Shown here: positions 12,701 to 23,618 of the stretch, piece by piece | How positions within the stretch are numbered: position 1 is the first letter of the stretch | Layout: each line of letters starts with the position of its first letter | NCBI GenBank assembly: GCA_037951165.1 | Contig: JBBDHG010000097.1 | Coordinates: forward strand, 1,394,501 to 1,458,500 | DNA from: Lophius americanus | Taxonomy: Eukaryota; Chordata; Actinopteri; Lophiiformes; Lophiidae | Direction: 5' to 3' | DNA: 64,000 nt | Translations under genes and position numbers: made by a program | Notes under the pieces: generated by a model | What the model saw: the letters and a program-made list of their open reading frames with translations, nothing else | What the model was told of the DNA's origin: nothing | The model's database searches: none

Positions 12701-15700
12701 GCCTTGTTTGTCCTGTGGCGCTGTGACCCTGTAACCCGTGCCGGCGCTGTGACTGTTTGTTTCCAAGTCAGATGGGAGGCTGAATAATTTGCAATGGAGT
12801 TTCAGTTTAACAATTTAAAACATTAGAATTGGACCATCGACTGGCTCATGAATAATATTGACCAATGTAGGCGATTGGATGCACTAGCAACACATCTGAA
12901 TAAAACATATCAAAACTCACTAAATCATTGACATGAGTGGGGAAAATAACCTGAGGGTATCACTTCCCTCTTTCATTTCTAAGCGTTGACACGCACGCAC
13001 GCACACACACACACACACACATATCTCACACTTCACACCTCCTCGCACCTCACACACAAAGATACCATAGTTTATAGAATTTGTAATCATGGTCAATTAT
13101 ACAAACTGTTAAACCTGACATCCTGGATCCAGTGATAGACCCAGGTGACTATGCATGCCGAAATTATAGGAGGTAGATGGGGTCTATGATTTAATTATTC
13201 CAACGATCACTTGATCGTTGGAATAATTAATCACAAGCAATCTAACGGGTTGACAGCCCTGTAGCTAAAAAACATGAGTGAGTGACACGCACGATGATGA
13301 GTGTGAAGATGAGACAGAAATGTTCTGCACCTTACCAGTGTGGTAGTATGTAAAGCACATGGTCATGAGATTTTTAGCTGGGCTGTAGTCATCCATCTGG
13401 TAACATCTGTAAACACACCAACACGTGTCATCAACTGACTGCCACAATTCATGGAATTACAGAACTTTTTATCTTAAACAGAAGGATAGTGTATGGTTAT
13501 AGTTATATTTTTTATAACTGCTGAGAAATCGGGTGAAAGGACTAACTTTTATCAGATATATACTGTATTTGTCTCCAACAAAGTAAACCACATGTTGACT
13601 CACTCGAAGAGGACCACTGCAAACGACTGCACCAGTCTGTAGAAGGTTGCTTCGCTCACACATTTTGAGTGGCAGCGCTGTGAATACAATATGACAAGAA
13701 AGTTTAAAGCTCAATCAGGAAATTTAGACAGACAGGATGTCAATAAAAATCAGCTACAGGTTTGAGACTGTTCCTTACTTAGGAGAGGGGAACGAGATGG
13801 CTGCATTGTAACGTTGATTATTTCTATTTTTTGTATCATGACACTTCCAACATTCTAACATGAGCACAATCAACCATTGTATACATCTTATTATATATTT
13901 ATGCACAATCTCACAGCAGTTGAGTGAGAGCCATCGCCAAACAAACTTCAACTGATTACACATTCTGAAGCAGAATACACTAACACGACATCCACCCATC
14001 CTTCGTCACAAAACCAACAACCATCAGTTAACTTCACACATATCTGGGATCCTTACGATCTTCAATCCTAAGGCTACTTTGTTACGGGCAGTTTCCCTGT
14101 GCAAACCAGGAATCTGTGTAGAACAGCTTACCTGTGTAGATGTGGAACTTTAATTACAGTCAGGTCCTGTCTAAAGGTGCTGGTCTCTCCAGTTAAAGAC
14201 AGACTTATTGTTTTCAGCTGCTAAAATAACTCTAAAGAGAGCCATCAGTTCTGATGATTCCTTTGGAAACATGGATACTCTCCCTTACAACTGAATGACA
14301 TTTTTGTAAGATTCAGACATGAACACTTTCCAGATCTGCCTCTGTATTTTTAATTATGGACCAGCTTTAGTGATGAAAGGTGGAAAAAACTCCCCCCTTA
14401 CTGTAAAATAAATTTTAATCATCTCATCATATGCATCTAGAGCCTATGACACGCTCTGAAGCTCCATGTTCCCCCTGATGCCTCACATCTAATTTACCTC
14501 TCACCCCAGCCAAGAATGGATCTACTCAATCTAATGAGTCCAGTCAACACACAGCTGTAAATTTTGATCAGAAAAACACCAAATTAGTTGTACGGTTTCC
14601 TCAATACTTACATAATTAATGCAACACATCCTCCCCTTTCACAAATAAACAAATAAAAAGAACATCATTTTAAAAATTATTAAGGATTTTGGTTTAATAT
14701 ACCCATATTCCTCTAGGTATTTTTGGATTAGAAAAGTGGACTTATTGCCATTCGTTTAAAGGGGTTAGTATTTCTACGTCTACTTTGAAGACCAAACCTT
14801 AAAGGTATGAATGATGTCAGAGAAGTTACAGTTTCCCCATTTCTTCATACTCACCTGTGCACTGACGTACTTAGCGAACCACTCCCTGCCCTTGCCATTT
14901 TCTCCACTGCACAGCTCTCCAAAACGAGCCATCTCTTCTTGGTCAAAGTCCTCCCTGGGAAAAAAGATCCAAAAATGCAGAATTAATTCACAGAGCCTGG
15001 TGAAACACAGTATTGTCACAGCTGCTTTTGTTTACTTAAAGATTTATCAGATTGAGTGTTCAACTCAGAAACATCAGTGTTGAACTAAGAATAGAAGACA
15101 GGAAACATCAGCACCTGACTGAACCACGTATTATGCCATAATGTACATTTACCATTAACATGTGATTAAATCACTATTACTACCTAATTAATGCAGTTTT
15201 CATCCAAATCAAATAATGTCAGGGTGTTTGGATATAAATAGAATATTAATATTTGAGTAAGGCATCCAAAGCATGTTTTGAGAGGTCATCATGACCATTG
15301 ACATTCAGGATGTTCATTTGATCATTTATACTTTAGTCCACAACAAAAGCTCATTGTTATTTATTCTACTGATCTCCGGGTGATTGTGGCTGCATCATGT
15401 GATAGAGCTCTCAATCGATCCTTTCCACTCCTTTGTAAAAATATATATTTTTATATTAATATTAAATTTTTTATTAATATAATTAATATGTTAATTATAT
15501 TTATTAAGTTTTTCAATGGAAATTGTTCAGTGGAACAATATCTTTTTATAGTACTAAACTTTAATTAATAAATAGCACATTTAATTCAGTTCCATCAGCT
15601 TTTTGGAGAGGCATACAATCTCGAGGTCCTATTCTGAATGCATCCGTTTCTATTTTGTCCGCATTTTTTCTTTTGTGACTGACAGCTTCCCCTGTTTGAG

Positions 15701-17840
15701 ACTTTATTCATTTAATTTTAGATCAAATCGGTTTATGTCACCCAGAGGGACAAGAAACATTCACGCAGTAAAAATTTCCAATTTGTCACTAGGAGAGGCC
15801 CATAACAAACAACAGGCGATCTTATAAATGGATACTGTAGGAGAAATCCGATGTAAGCAGGATGAATTGACAAGGATACTTCTAAAAAACCACAACACCT
15901 CCGTATATAAATCCACTGACTGTTAATGAACATTGTCTGGCATTTCTGCTTAAGGACCGGTTATGTCTGAATTCACTATATTTATGTTATTAAGCCAAAA
16001 AAACAAAGACTGTTTTTACTACCATACACACATTAAAAATCCAACTAAAACAAATTGAAACCTTTATACAAATTAGATAGACTTTTAGGCCTCTTCAGTG
16101 GACACTAGTTTTTGGGGGGTTGTCAATTTGACCCATTTTTGTGAAGGCAAAATCTCAGTAACACCTTGAGGGTAAATTCACCATATCTTTCCCCGCTTTT
16201 GAAGGATCAGGTCACAATGGCAACTCTCCAGCCTTCGAGATCCAGTGTTTTATGTCATGCAACAAAAGCATTCTTATCCATATCATCCTTATTATTATCA
16301 TCACCTGAACCAGCAGAGGCTCTAATCCAACGTTAAACGCCTCTGCTTGAAGAGGCAAACGTACCCCAAACCTGGAGAGAGCAATCCACTGTTATCTGGA
16401 AGAGAACCATGGTTGTGGAGGCCCACACTTAACTGCACACTGATTCAGACTGACATAGACCAACACTCACTCAGAGCGTGTCTGACTTTTTGCTAGGGAT
16501 TATAAACCTATATCTTCTTCGTCCTTTGGCTGTACCCTTTCAGGGCCTCACAACAGATCATCTGTACTCAAAAAAATATTCTAGACTGATATTTAAGATT
16601 TATGTATTTTAATTACATGTGCAAATTTCCATGCTTTTAGGGATTGCATTATTTGAACAAATTAATAAACTTAATATGTTTTTGATTATAACAGAAATGG
16701 AGGAATTAACACAAAAAGGAACAATGGAACCATTAAAATGATATTATGTTATAGTTCTAATAAATTTCTGTGTACAAACATAAACATATAAATAATTAAT
16801 CACCTCTTCAAACTTTTTATTGACAGTAAATTCTATGTAATTAACCAATCTCACCAATTGCAACGTGTTGGATCCTTCTTCTACAGCGAGACATATTCAA
16901 ACATTGTTTGAATTTTCTGACTGATTTAATGTAATTGTTTTCATAATCAACAGATTTTGTTGATTCTTTGAAATTTGAATATAACAAAGGATTATTGGAA
17001 ATTTAAGTACAAAAAGTACTTTGAATGTGTTTCCATTCATAGTTACCGGTAGTACCCTGCTGGCTAAAACTACTAGTGACAATATTTGCTAACCAGTTCC
17101 ACAAATTGATTTGTTATAGGTTTTACGTCGGTCTTATGTCTTATCCAAACACAAGACCGGCAGTAGAAGTACACTGATTTGTGACCTTTGTCGTTGGAAT
17201 ATATATAGATGTATATTTTATCTCCAGCCAACAAACTGAATGATTTGCATGAATACAAGCGGAATTGTCAGATGAAAATTGCCTGGTGAACTAGTGAATA
17301 TTTTGTGGGATATGCGCATTGGAGAAGTTGACCAATCTTCAGAGTCAACGGAAACAATGTTTGCATGCTTTACAGAAGTTTATATATGTGCTCTGTTGTC
17401 ATTGCTCTGACCTCATAATTTACAACATAATAACAACATATTTTTGCTTACTTTCCATGAAACACCTTCTCCACATAAGCCTTCATGAACTGTCTCCTCT
17501 CCACTGTCTCAGCATCAGCGCCCTCTCCACTGTAAGCAGAAGATGACGACGACCGCCTCAGCTCGCACATATTTGAGGCAGGGTCCATGTCATTCTCGCT
17601 ATCTGCTGACTCTGTAGCATCACTGTCATTGTCTCCTTCCTCCTGTTGGTGGTGGTGATGGTGAAAGCTGGGCTTGGTTGGTACCATGGGTTCTGGTAGG
17701 AGGGGTTGCTGGCCTCTAGTTGTTGATTCTGAGGAAAAAGAGTCTTTGTGATCTTGGTGTTGGCCTCCATTTACACCATGATCCGTGTCTTCTGAGGGCA
17801 GGTCGAAGTCTATAAGGTTGTCCACTGCGACGCCCTCCAT
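673..17840 (-). CDS. kiaa0513: KIAA0513 orthologue, complete coding region (11 coding exons, 435 aa)
   Basis: Joined coding exons (minus strand, in order): 17840-17452, 14954-14855, 13677-13604, 13406-13331, 10670-10405, 10305-10265, 9658-9601, 8882-8805, 3475-3395, 2764-2670, 722-673. The lengths sum to 1308 nt, phases match at every junction and all introns are GT..AG. The product is 435 aa against about 411 in human, and nearly every exon aligns with the human protein as I remember it (for example TESADSENDM, GKGREWFAKYVSAQ, AKNLMTMCFTYYH, NDFLKKQAVIGNL). The family carries an SBF2-type domain and is known as a brain-enriched cytosolic protein reported to bind KIBRA, HAX1 and INTS4; no enzymatic activity is known. 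There is no signal peptide or membrane segment. The N-terminal ~120 residues are acidic, Ser-rich and contain a five-His run, so are probably disordered. A block of about ten acidic residues present in human just before EKWCHM is absent here. Confidence 0.95.
1697..1724. repeat. 12-bp perfect inverted repeat (hairpin)
   Basis: Arms TGACAGTAACTT (1697-1708) and its exact complement AAGTTACTGTCA (1713-1724) with a 4-nt loop, in KIAA0513 intron 723-2669. Confidence 0.6.
2040..2470 (+). repeat. Dispersed repeat family C, copy 1
   Basis: Shares long diverged similarity with 48,640-49,020 (opposite strand) and 52,005-52,260. Shared landmarks are GGATCATTTTCAAA..ACCCACATAGAC, GGAAAGGTCAGT, and ..TTCAATCAGGGG..ATT. 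The family name is unknown to me; no coding capacity is seen. Confidence 0.7.
2670..2764 (-). CDS. kiaa0513: KIAA0513 coding exon (residues 388-420)
   Basis: 95 nt, acceptor TTTTCAG|G, donor GAAG|GTAACC. It encodes TFTHNMLAFGLTKKLCNDF and LKKQAVIGNLNE, the most conserved C-terminal stretch of the family. Confidence 0.95.
3395..3475 (-). CDS. kiaa0513: KIAA0513 coding exon (residues 361-388)
   Basis: 81 nt, acceptor GGCAG|G, donor CTGGG|GTGAGT. It encodes EKWCHMTQEERDDSS then KIDENIAFGQLG. The human acidic insert GDAGEEEEKR, expected at the start of this segment, is missing; the sequence immediately 5' of the acceptor does not encode it. Confidence 0.93.
3476..8804 (-). other. kiaa0513: KIAA0513 intron (5.3 kb)
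   Basis: No coding exon recognised. AT-rich unique-looking sequence from 3.9 to 7.8 kb, with one family A fragment at 7,868-8,110. The short ORFs in it have no recognisable protein features. Confidence 0.6.
7868..8110 (+). repeat. Dispersed repeat family A fragment
   Basis: Begins AAGGTCCAGTGTTTT.. and includes GGTTTGTCCATTCTAGGCTACCGTAGAAA, characteristic of a common teleost MITE-like family. Related copies are at 25,009-25,345, 30,017-30,130, 39,820-40,075 and 46,628-46,690. Confidence 0.55.
8805..8882 (-). CDS. kiaa0513: KIAA0513 coding exon (residues 335-361)
   Basis: 78 nt, acceptor CCAG|G, donor CAACAAG|GTGAG. It encodes HTLRFWNAAFFDAVHCER then KKRSPTTR, nearly identical to human. It ends two bases into the Arg codon completed by the exon at 3,475. 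Confidence 0.95.
8995..9110 (+). repeat. 58-bp tandem duplication (two units)
   Basis: Units 8995-9052 and 9053-9110 both begin TCAAGATGAGCTACACACAT and differ at a handful of positions. They lie in a KIAA0513 intron. Confidence 0.85.
9601..9658 (-). CDS. kiaa0513: KIAA0513 coding exon (residues 316-335)
   Basis: 58 nt, acceptor CTGCAG|AG, donor ATCTG|GTAAGT. It encodes GRKAVKVYLYTHLKLQPIW; the human counterpart is KIYLYTHLKQQPIW. The Trp codon is split by the following intron. Confidence 0.93.
10265..10305 (-). CDS. kiaa0513: KIAA0513 coding exon (residues 302-316, 41 nt)
   Basis: Small exon with acceptor CTAG|G and donor CCAG|GTATAG. It encodes (E)DGENPFETKPISP, corresponding to the human linker EDENKPQEK..SP. 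Phase 1 at both ends fits the neighbours exactly. Only 99 nt of intron separate it from the previous exon. Confidence 0.88.
10405..10670 (-). CDS. kiaa0513: KIAA0513 coding exon (residues 214-302)
   Basis: 266 nt, acceptor TATCAG|CCT, donor ACTGA|GTGAGC. It encodes a variable Pro/Ser-rich insert (PERSVVPYIQETSLL...) and then the conserved stretch DSYLIKANSWLSGKKDAAER and VKGFFGGLESKL. The variable insert is longer than in human and accounts for much of the extra length of this orthologue. Confidence 0.93.
11330..11440 (+). repeat. 3' tail of a common fish retroposon (fragment)
   Basis: Ends GCACTTTGGGCCACC.. then TGTGCTATATAAATAAA, the typical terminal segment of many teleost LINE/SINE copies. 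Confidence 0.45.
12217..12563 (+). mobile_element. Internally deleted Tc1/mariner-like element, copy 1 (one end)
   Basis: Starts with an ACACCGATCTGTCACAACATT end followed by AAAACCACCTACCTAAT, recognisable as the terminus of a widespread fish Tc1-like transposon. It has only scrambled remnants inside and no clear matching right end. Compare 44,962-45,314. Confidence 0.6.
12990..13020 (+). repeat. (CA)n microsatellite
   Basis: CACGCACGCACG followed by a pure CA run, in KIAA0513 intron 10671-13330. Confidence 0.9.
13191..13230. repeat. Perfect 19-bp inverted repeat with 2-nt loop
   Basis: Arms 13,191-13,209 (TTAATTATTCCAACGATCA) and 13,212-13,230 are exact complements separated by CT. It lies about 100 nt downstream (minus strand) of the non-standard splice donor AAG|GTGCAG of the KIAA0513 exon ending at 13,331. 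Confidence 0.9.
13331..13406 (-). CDS. kiaa0513: KIAA0513 coding exon (residues 188-213)
   Basis: 76 nt, acceptor TTTACAG|A. It encodes CYQMDDYSPAKNLMTMCF then TYYHTGK. Two GT donors are possible: ACTG|GTAAGG and AAG|GTGCAG. Only the second keeps the frame open into the next exon (the first meets TGA at once), so 13,331 is taken as the end. A perfect hairpin lies about 100 nt into the following intron. Confidence 0.92.
13604..13677 (-). CDS. kiaa0513: KIAA0513 coding exon (residues 164-188)
   Basis: 74 nt, acceptor TTCACAG|CGC, donor TTCGA|GTGAGT. It encodes RCHSKCVSEATFYRLVQSF then AVVLFE, almost identical to the human protein. The exon ends two bases into a Glu codon. Confidence 0.95.
14855..14954 (-). 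CDS. kiaa0513: KIAA0513 coding exon (residues 130-163)
   Basis: 100 nt, acceptor CCCAG|G, donor CAG|GTGAGT. It encodes EDFDQEEMARFGEL then ENGKGREWFAKYVSAQ, very close to the human segment DLDQEEKAKFGEYC..ENGKGREWFARYVSAQ. It lies in the SBF2-like core. Confidence 0.95.
14955..17451 (-). other. kiaa0513: KIAA0513 intron (2.5 kb)
   Basis: AT-rich, no exon or recognisable transposon seen. Confidence 0.55.
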
Positions 17841-18018
17841 CTTGTAGATGTCTCTTTCTTTTCCCTTTGCAAAGGTGCTTTTAGAGGGACCTATTGGGGT
17901 TGGTCATAGATATGGGTACTAGTTGGAGGTTACAACTTGAAAACTGGGTTTTGATTTGGCAAACCCCCCCCCTCCCCCGGAGTGTGCAGACATCAGGGAA
18001 CTTAGAAAGCCAATGTAT
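17452..18018 (-). CDS. kiaa0513: KIAA0513 exon with start codon (5'UTR 17841-18018, CDS 17452-17840)
   Basis: This exon encodes residues 1-129 plus two bases of a lysine codon (donor AA|GTAAGC). The ATG at 17,840 is chosen because the product begins MEGVAVDNLIDF, matching the 'LIDF' N-terminus of the human protein. The acceptor at 18,018/18,019 follows a long pyrimidine tract (CCTTCCTTTTTTCACAG on the minus strand), so 178 nt of 5'UTR are joined to an upstream non-coding exon. The 5'UTR contains a G-rich stretch at 17,964-17,978. Confidence 0.92.
17964..17978 (-). promoter_or_regulatory. kiaa0513: G-run in the KIAA0513 5'UTR
   Basis: On the transcribed strand, five G, one A and nine G in a row, 124 nt upstream of the ATG. 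It could fold as an RNA G-quadruplex. Confidence 0.35.
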
Positions 18019-19189
18019 CTGTGAAAAAAGGAAGGAGAAAATTATTATTGTGGCTTTTTCATTCACTTAAGAATGTACTAGCCACTGTAACAGATGCAGA
18101 TGGCACTGAGAGCTAAACAACAATAACTTGAAAAAGCACTCAGAGATCACAAAACTCTGCCAAGGCACATCAGTATTCTATGTTAAGGAGAAATAAATGA
18201 AGATTTCTCCATTAATGTATGAGTTTTTGCAAATCCCGTTCTTCCTCACACTGAGGTCTATGCAGGAATAACATTTGACGATCCATGACATATGTTTTGA
18301 GTTCTCGCGATTAAACAAAGGCTCTGTGGTGGAAACTATGATGATTCCATAATATACCAGTCTATTCAGGGATATAAATATATCGAAATGGACTTAAAAT
18401 AACATGATCAAGAACCTGAATCTTTAGCACAGACACACAAGTATTTACCAGATATTGGTGCATTCAGCATTCCAGTATGGTTTTCATATTTCTCATTAAG
18501 AGCTGACAGCATCTGCAGGTTGGTCTGGTTTCAACACATTGACTACAAGGATGTACCTTATAAGGAGGAAGACGTTTCCTTTTATCATCATCAATATCAA
18601 TTACAAAAAGTAGACTGTGACATCAGAAGGTGAGCAGAATAGGTTGCCATGGTGACAAAGCATGGTCAATATAACATTCATAACTATATATTTTTTTCAA
18701 CTCGGCTCTTCGCTGCCAGCCTCCTTCCCAGCAGCTGCACAGGGAAGGAGACTGGACTGGTTTTGCCGTGAGCGTCATGGCGCCTCATCCCCACCCGGAC
18801 CTATCCACTTCCCTGACATTGGGAGCTGAGGAGGCCATCTCTCCTCCTGGGGGATCAATCACCCCAGAACAGGCAGCCGTCCATCGCCTGTAGAGTTTTA
18901 TTCAGCTGGCTCATTCCCTGGTAATATTTCCTCTGTGGTGATGCGATATTAGTGGCCGAAAAAGGAGAGAGGTGGCACACCCCTCCAAAATTTTACACAC
19001 TTGACCTTTAACGGCATTTTAATAATAAAATATGATAACTCAATCGATGATTAGCATCCGTTTGTCCAGCAGAAAAGTTCTAATATAATATCTGTCTTAA
19101 ATTTACCCTTTCATCATTAACAACAATTTAAGCCTACATTTTTACATGTATCATCCGATTACTTTTACAATATTAAGTTCTCAGGTGTT

Positions 19190-19335
19190 TGGATTGGTAG
19201 CTCCCCGGGCGCTGAAGAAAGCTGCCCACTGCTCCTCAGGGGTGGGCTAAATGCAAACGACAAATTTTCGCCACGTCTTATAACTTTCATGATTGTTTGT
19301 GACAAATAAAGGCTTCATCTTCTTCTTTTTCTTCT
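19190..19335 (+). repeat. RTE/Rex3-like LINE 3' tail (fragment)
   Basis: Contains GCTGCCCACTGCTCCTCAGG, then ..AAATGCAAACGACAAATTT and a TGACAAATAAAGGCTTC end followed by a CTT-rich tail, the layout of fish RTE-type 3'UTRs. Confidence 0.45.
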
Positions 19336-19979
19336 TCTTAAGTAATCCTATCGTAATCAGTTGTGGACTACTGGACTGTAGCAGGCTTACAAGTTTGTTT
19401 TCTGTCTGCCAATCAAGCTATCTGGTCATTCTTATCATTTTAAACTGTTACACTGTTTACAACTGTTAATACTTTTACGGAGCCAGAGGATTTTACTGTT
19501 ATTAAACTGCATAAGGACTCTAATTGTGGATCTAATTTTTAAATTGCAACTGCGAGTGTGGGTCTGAAGTTTCACTACTTGGAGGATTCACATCTGCTGA
19601 TGTCTCGGTTTTAATCAAACCACCGCTGTGGAGTCCTGTTGTGGAGTCTTTGCATTTATGTTTTACACACTGTGGCTGTGACGCTTCCAGTTCCACATAC
19701 AGTGGCCAAGACATTAATTGATTCCCAGCTAAAACAGAGCTGGACTCCAGCATCGACGGATAAAGACATCCGGCCACTCCAAGGTTCCAAACCAAAGAAA
19801 CTGGTCTGTTTAACTTCGACACAATAGTCCCAATCCAAAATCAAATAGAAAAAGCCGAAGAAAGGCAGACCAGGCCCTGAAGGACTAGACTTGAATAATA
19901 ATAATTTTTTTTGGTTTAGTCAGCACGTGTAAATTGGCTGCCATCTCCATGCCAAGGATACGCTGATAGGCTGTTACTG

Positions 19980-20620
19980 GGTCACATGGTGGGTTTACAT
20001 GGGACACTTTTCTCCTTTCCTAATTAAACCTTTCCAAATTGCTAAGTTCAGTCGCATGTTACATGTGTTGTGATCTTTTCCGTCCCGGTGTTTACACGCT
20101 TCGACTCATCTAATTGGAAACGCTTTCAGACATGCGCCTGTGATCCACATTCCCGTTCATAAGGTGGTGAGAATAATTCGTTGAGTTGGGCGCCGACCGC
20201 CAACATGCGCCCAGAAGAGGAATATGACTAGGAGGGCGTGCGCGGAAGTTACTTTTCGCCCATCTAACCGTCTAAATATGTTAAAATATTTCAATGAAAA
20301 AATGACTCTCCGATGCAGACCGATACTGTTTCTGAAGTCGCCGTATTTTAAATGCGTTGAAAAAACTTAAATGAGCATTACCTCGCAGATACTACTCAAA
20401 CAGAAAGCTTTCAGAAACGGTGTTTACATGCAGCGACTGGCGCGGAAAGGCTTCCCGAAAGGATTTTGAGTACGTCCTTGCAAAGGAATGAAATGTAATT
20501 CGGAAATGTTTTTTCCATTCGGAAAGCATGTTTACATGCAGCATTTTCTTTCCCATTAGACGTCTTTTCCGAATCAGCTCGTGTGCCGGATGTGGACCGC
20601 GTGCCACCTATTGAGGGCCG
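19980..20620. repeat. Probable non-autonomous DNA-transposon-like repeat
   Basis: CpG-richer block with several diverged direct and inverted repeats of GTTTACATGCAG, TTCGGAAA and CTTTCAGA-type words. I cannot name the family. The ORF at 20,392-20,607 (-) is probably incidental. Confidence 0.3.
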
Positions 20621-20963
20621 CTGATTTAGATGAATTATATCTGCCTGGTTTGAATAAATATTATGTTTTATTGACTGAGAGCCACATCCTAATCACTTTG
20701 ATACAATTTTAAAGACATTCTTAATAACCACACCCCCTATAAATTTTTAGAATTAACGATCCTACAAATCCTGGGTTGTCCGCAACAATTTCAGAAGCTT
20801 TCAGGGTCTAGATGGGGGTCTCCTCCCGCTTGGACGTGCCTGGAAAACCTCTAAAGGGAGGCCTCCTTAACCTCATGACTATAGGTGAGGGTTGGAATGT
20901 AGATCTCACTGTTATATTGAGAGCTTTGCATAAAAAGCCCATTTTTATCTATTCATAGACCAG

Positions 20964-20965
<2 letters not shown>

Positions 20966-20996
<31 letters not shown>

Positions 20997-23475
20997 ATAT
21001 AATTTATAACGCACTTTACATTTGGATCAAATCTCAAAGTGCTACAAAGTAAAAGCAGATGAAAGCATCAATAGAAAATAAAATAATAACTATATAAAAG
21101 CATGACAATAAGCAGCGATGTTAATTAAGGTTATAGGTTGTGCTAAAAAGGAAAGTTTTAGGTCCTTTTTAAAATGTGTCAGTTGTCTCTGGAGCCCTCA
21201 GAGGGTCAGGGAGGGCATTCCACAGACGAGGGGCAGCAGAACAGAAGGCCCGATCACCCATGGTGCTGAGCTTAGTCCGGGGAAGGAGGAGGTGGTGTGA
21301 GTGGGTAGAACGGAGGGATCGTATTGAGGTCAGTTGGGGGAGTAGTTCTTTTAGGTAGGGGGGTGCATTGCCATGGATGCACTGGTGAGCGAGGACAGAG
21401 ATCTTATTATCAATCCTGGTGGAGATAGGAAGCCAATAAAGGGAATGAAGAACGGGGTTTGAACATACTGTAGTCTTTGAAGACTTTTATCAGGGATCCT
21501 GATGAGAAGTGCGTAACAGTAATCCAGTGTGGAGGAGACCAACGAGTGGACCAGCTTTTCAGCATCACTCAAGGTGAGTGAAGAACGAAGTTTGGAAATA
21601 TTGAATATTGAGAGTGTGAAAGGAGATCTTAAAGATGTGTTTGATGTAGGATTCAAAAGTGAGTTGAGATTCTAATCTAACTCCAAGGTTGGTGAATGAT
21701 GAAGAGAGGGGAATGTCGTGACCATAGAAGGTAATACTGGTTATGGAGGAAGACTGGGTCTGATTAGGGTGCCAATTAAAATTGCTTGGGGTTTGGAGCT
21801 GTTCAACTGGAGAAAGTTGTTTTTCATCCACATCTTTATTTCCTCCAGACAAGCGCGGAGAGTTGACAGGGGAGACGATGATGAGGATGAGGATGAGGAG
21901 GAACATGTGTCAGTTTTTATGTAGATTTGTGTTTCATCAGGGTAACAATGGAATGAGAGTCCATGTCGACTGATGACATGGCCAAGGGGGAGCATGTACA
22001 GTATGAAGAGAATGGGACCAAGGACTGATCCCTGGGGGACCCCACAGGTGACGGTTTATATCCGGGACCTTGAACTTCCAAGGGAAATGTATTCTGTTCT
22101 GTTGGTGAAGTAGGCTTGAAATCAGTTTAGGGCGGTGGCAGTGAGTCCAGTGGTGTGATGTAGGCGGTGTAGGAGTATTCCATGGTCAACTGTGTCGAAG
22201 ACAGCAGACAAATCAAGGAGAATCAAGATCGAAGGTGAACGAGCATCTGCTGCCATCTGTAGTTCATTTTTGACTCTAAGCAGAGCTGTGTCTGTGCTGT
22301 GGGCGGAGCGGAAACCAGACTGAAAGGTTTCAAGGAGTTTGTTGTATTTGAGGTGGTCCTGGAGGTGGGCAGCAACTACTTTTCCCAGTACTTTAGAGAG
22401 GAATGGGAGTTTGGAAATGGGCTTGTAATTAGCAAAAACTTCAGGATCGAGAGTGGGTTTTTTGAGGAGTGGTCTGATTATGGCAGCTTTTAGGGCAGAT
22501 GGAACAAAGCCGGCCTGGAGGGATTGGTTTATTACAGCGGTGATCAGGGGACTGATGGAAGAGATGTTAGTTTTCGCTAGGGCTGTAGGAAAGGGGTCGA
22601 GGGTACAGGTGGAGGGCTTCATCGTGCTGATGATAAACTCAACCTCTTGCTGTGAGATTTATGGGAAGCACTTTAGAGGCTGGAAGATCTTAAACTGTGA
22701 GTAAGCAGACTGGGTAGGTAGAGAGGAGGAACCAGAAAGGACAGAACGGATTGAGTCAATTTTCGATTTGAAGAAAGCCATGAAATTATTACAGAGCTCT
22801 TCTGTAATATCTGTAAGCTCGGGACTTTTTGGTTTAAAAAGATGATTGATAGTGGAAAACAGCTGCTTAGAATTTCCAGGACTGGTTTTGATGATGTTGG
22901 AGTCGAACAATGACCGAGCCTCTGTAAGGAACTTTGATTAGACCTTTTGGTGCTCTCACTGTCCACAAGACTAGCTTGTGGACAGTGAGACCTGAAACCT
23001 TGTAACGCCGCTCAAGGACACGCCCAGCTGCCCTCATATTCCGTAGCTCGCTGGTGAACCAAGGGGCTGAGCGGGAGAAAGTGACTGTTTTAGTTTTTAC
23101 AGGGGCGTGATGATCCAGGATGCTACTCAGGGAGTTATTGTAGAAATCAACTGAGTCATTGGCTGATACAAAGTTTGCAGAAAGTAGAGGCTGGATGTCG
23201 ACTATCATGGTTTCTGGGTTGATGTTTGTTCAAATTCCTGAAGTAGATTTCACGTTTGGGCTTAGTGAGGGGAGACACAAGTGAAAATTCCATGGAGACG
23301 GCCTTGTGGTCGGACACACCCAGATACACAAGAAGATTGCTGAGAGGAGCAGAGTCAGTGATTACTTAATCCAGAGTGTGCCACAATGTGTGGGTGGGGA
23401 CATCAACAAGTTGCCTGAGATTAAAACAATCCAGTAGTTGGAGAAATTCGGATACAAAACGACATGCAGGGGAGT
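20966..23475 (-). mobile_element. L2-type LINE, copy 1 (5'-truncated, inactivated)
   Basis: Minus-oriented non-LTR retrotransposon with the (ATT)n 3' tail at 20,966-20,994. Frame-shifted blocks encode reverse-transcriptase pieces: LDPFPTALAKTNISS.., NYKPISKLPFLSKVLGK, FQSGFRSAHSTDTALL and DLSAVFDTVDH. The catalytic YxDD motif reads YPDE (21,933-21,944), so the RT is dead. Similarity to copy 2 stops at about 23,475, where a hairpin and AT microsatellite begin, consistent with 5' truncation or erosion there. Confidence 0.88.
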
Positions 23476-23520
23476 TGACATGAAATATATAGATATATAT
23501 GTATATCTATATATTTCATG

Positions 23521-23618
<98 letters not shown>

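Noticed and set aside
17558..17770. Alternative-frame ORF with a poly-His/Thr-rich product
   Set aside because: Shadow of the KIAA0513 start-codon exon in another frame.
22122..22622. 166-aa ORF as a host gene
   Set aside because: It is L2 LINE reverse transcriptase; neighbouring blocks are frame-shifted and the active site is altered.
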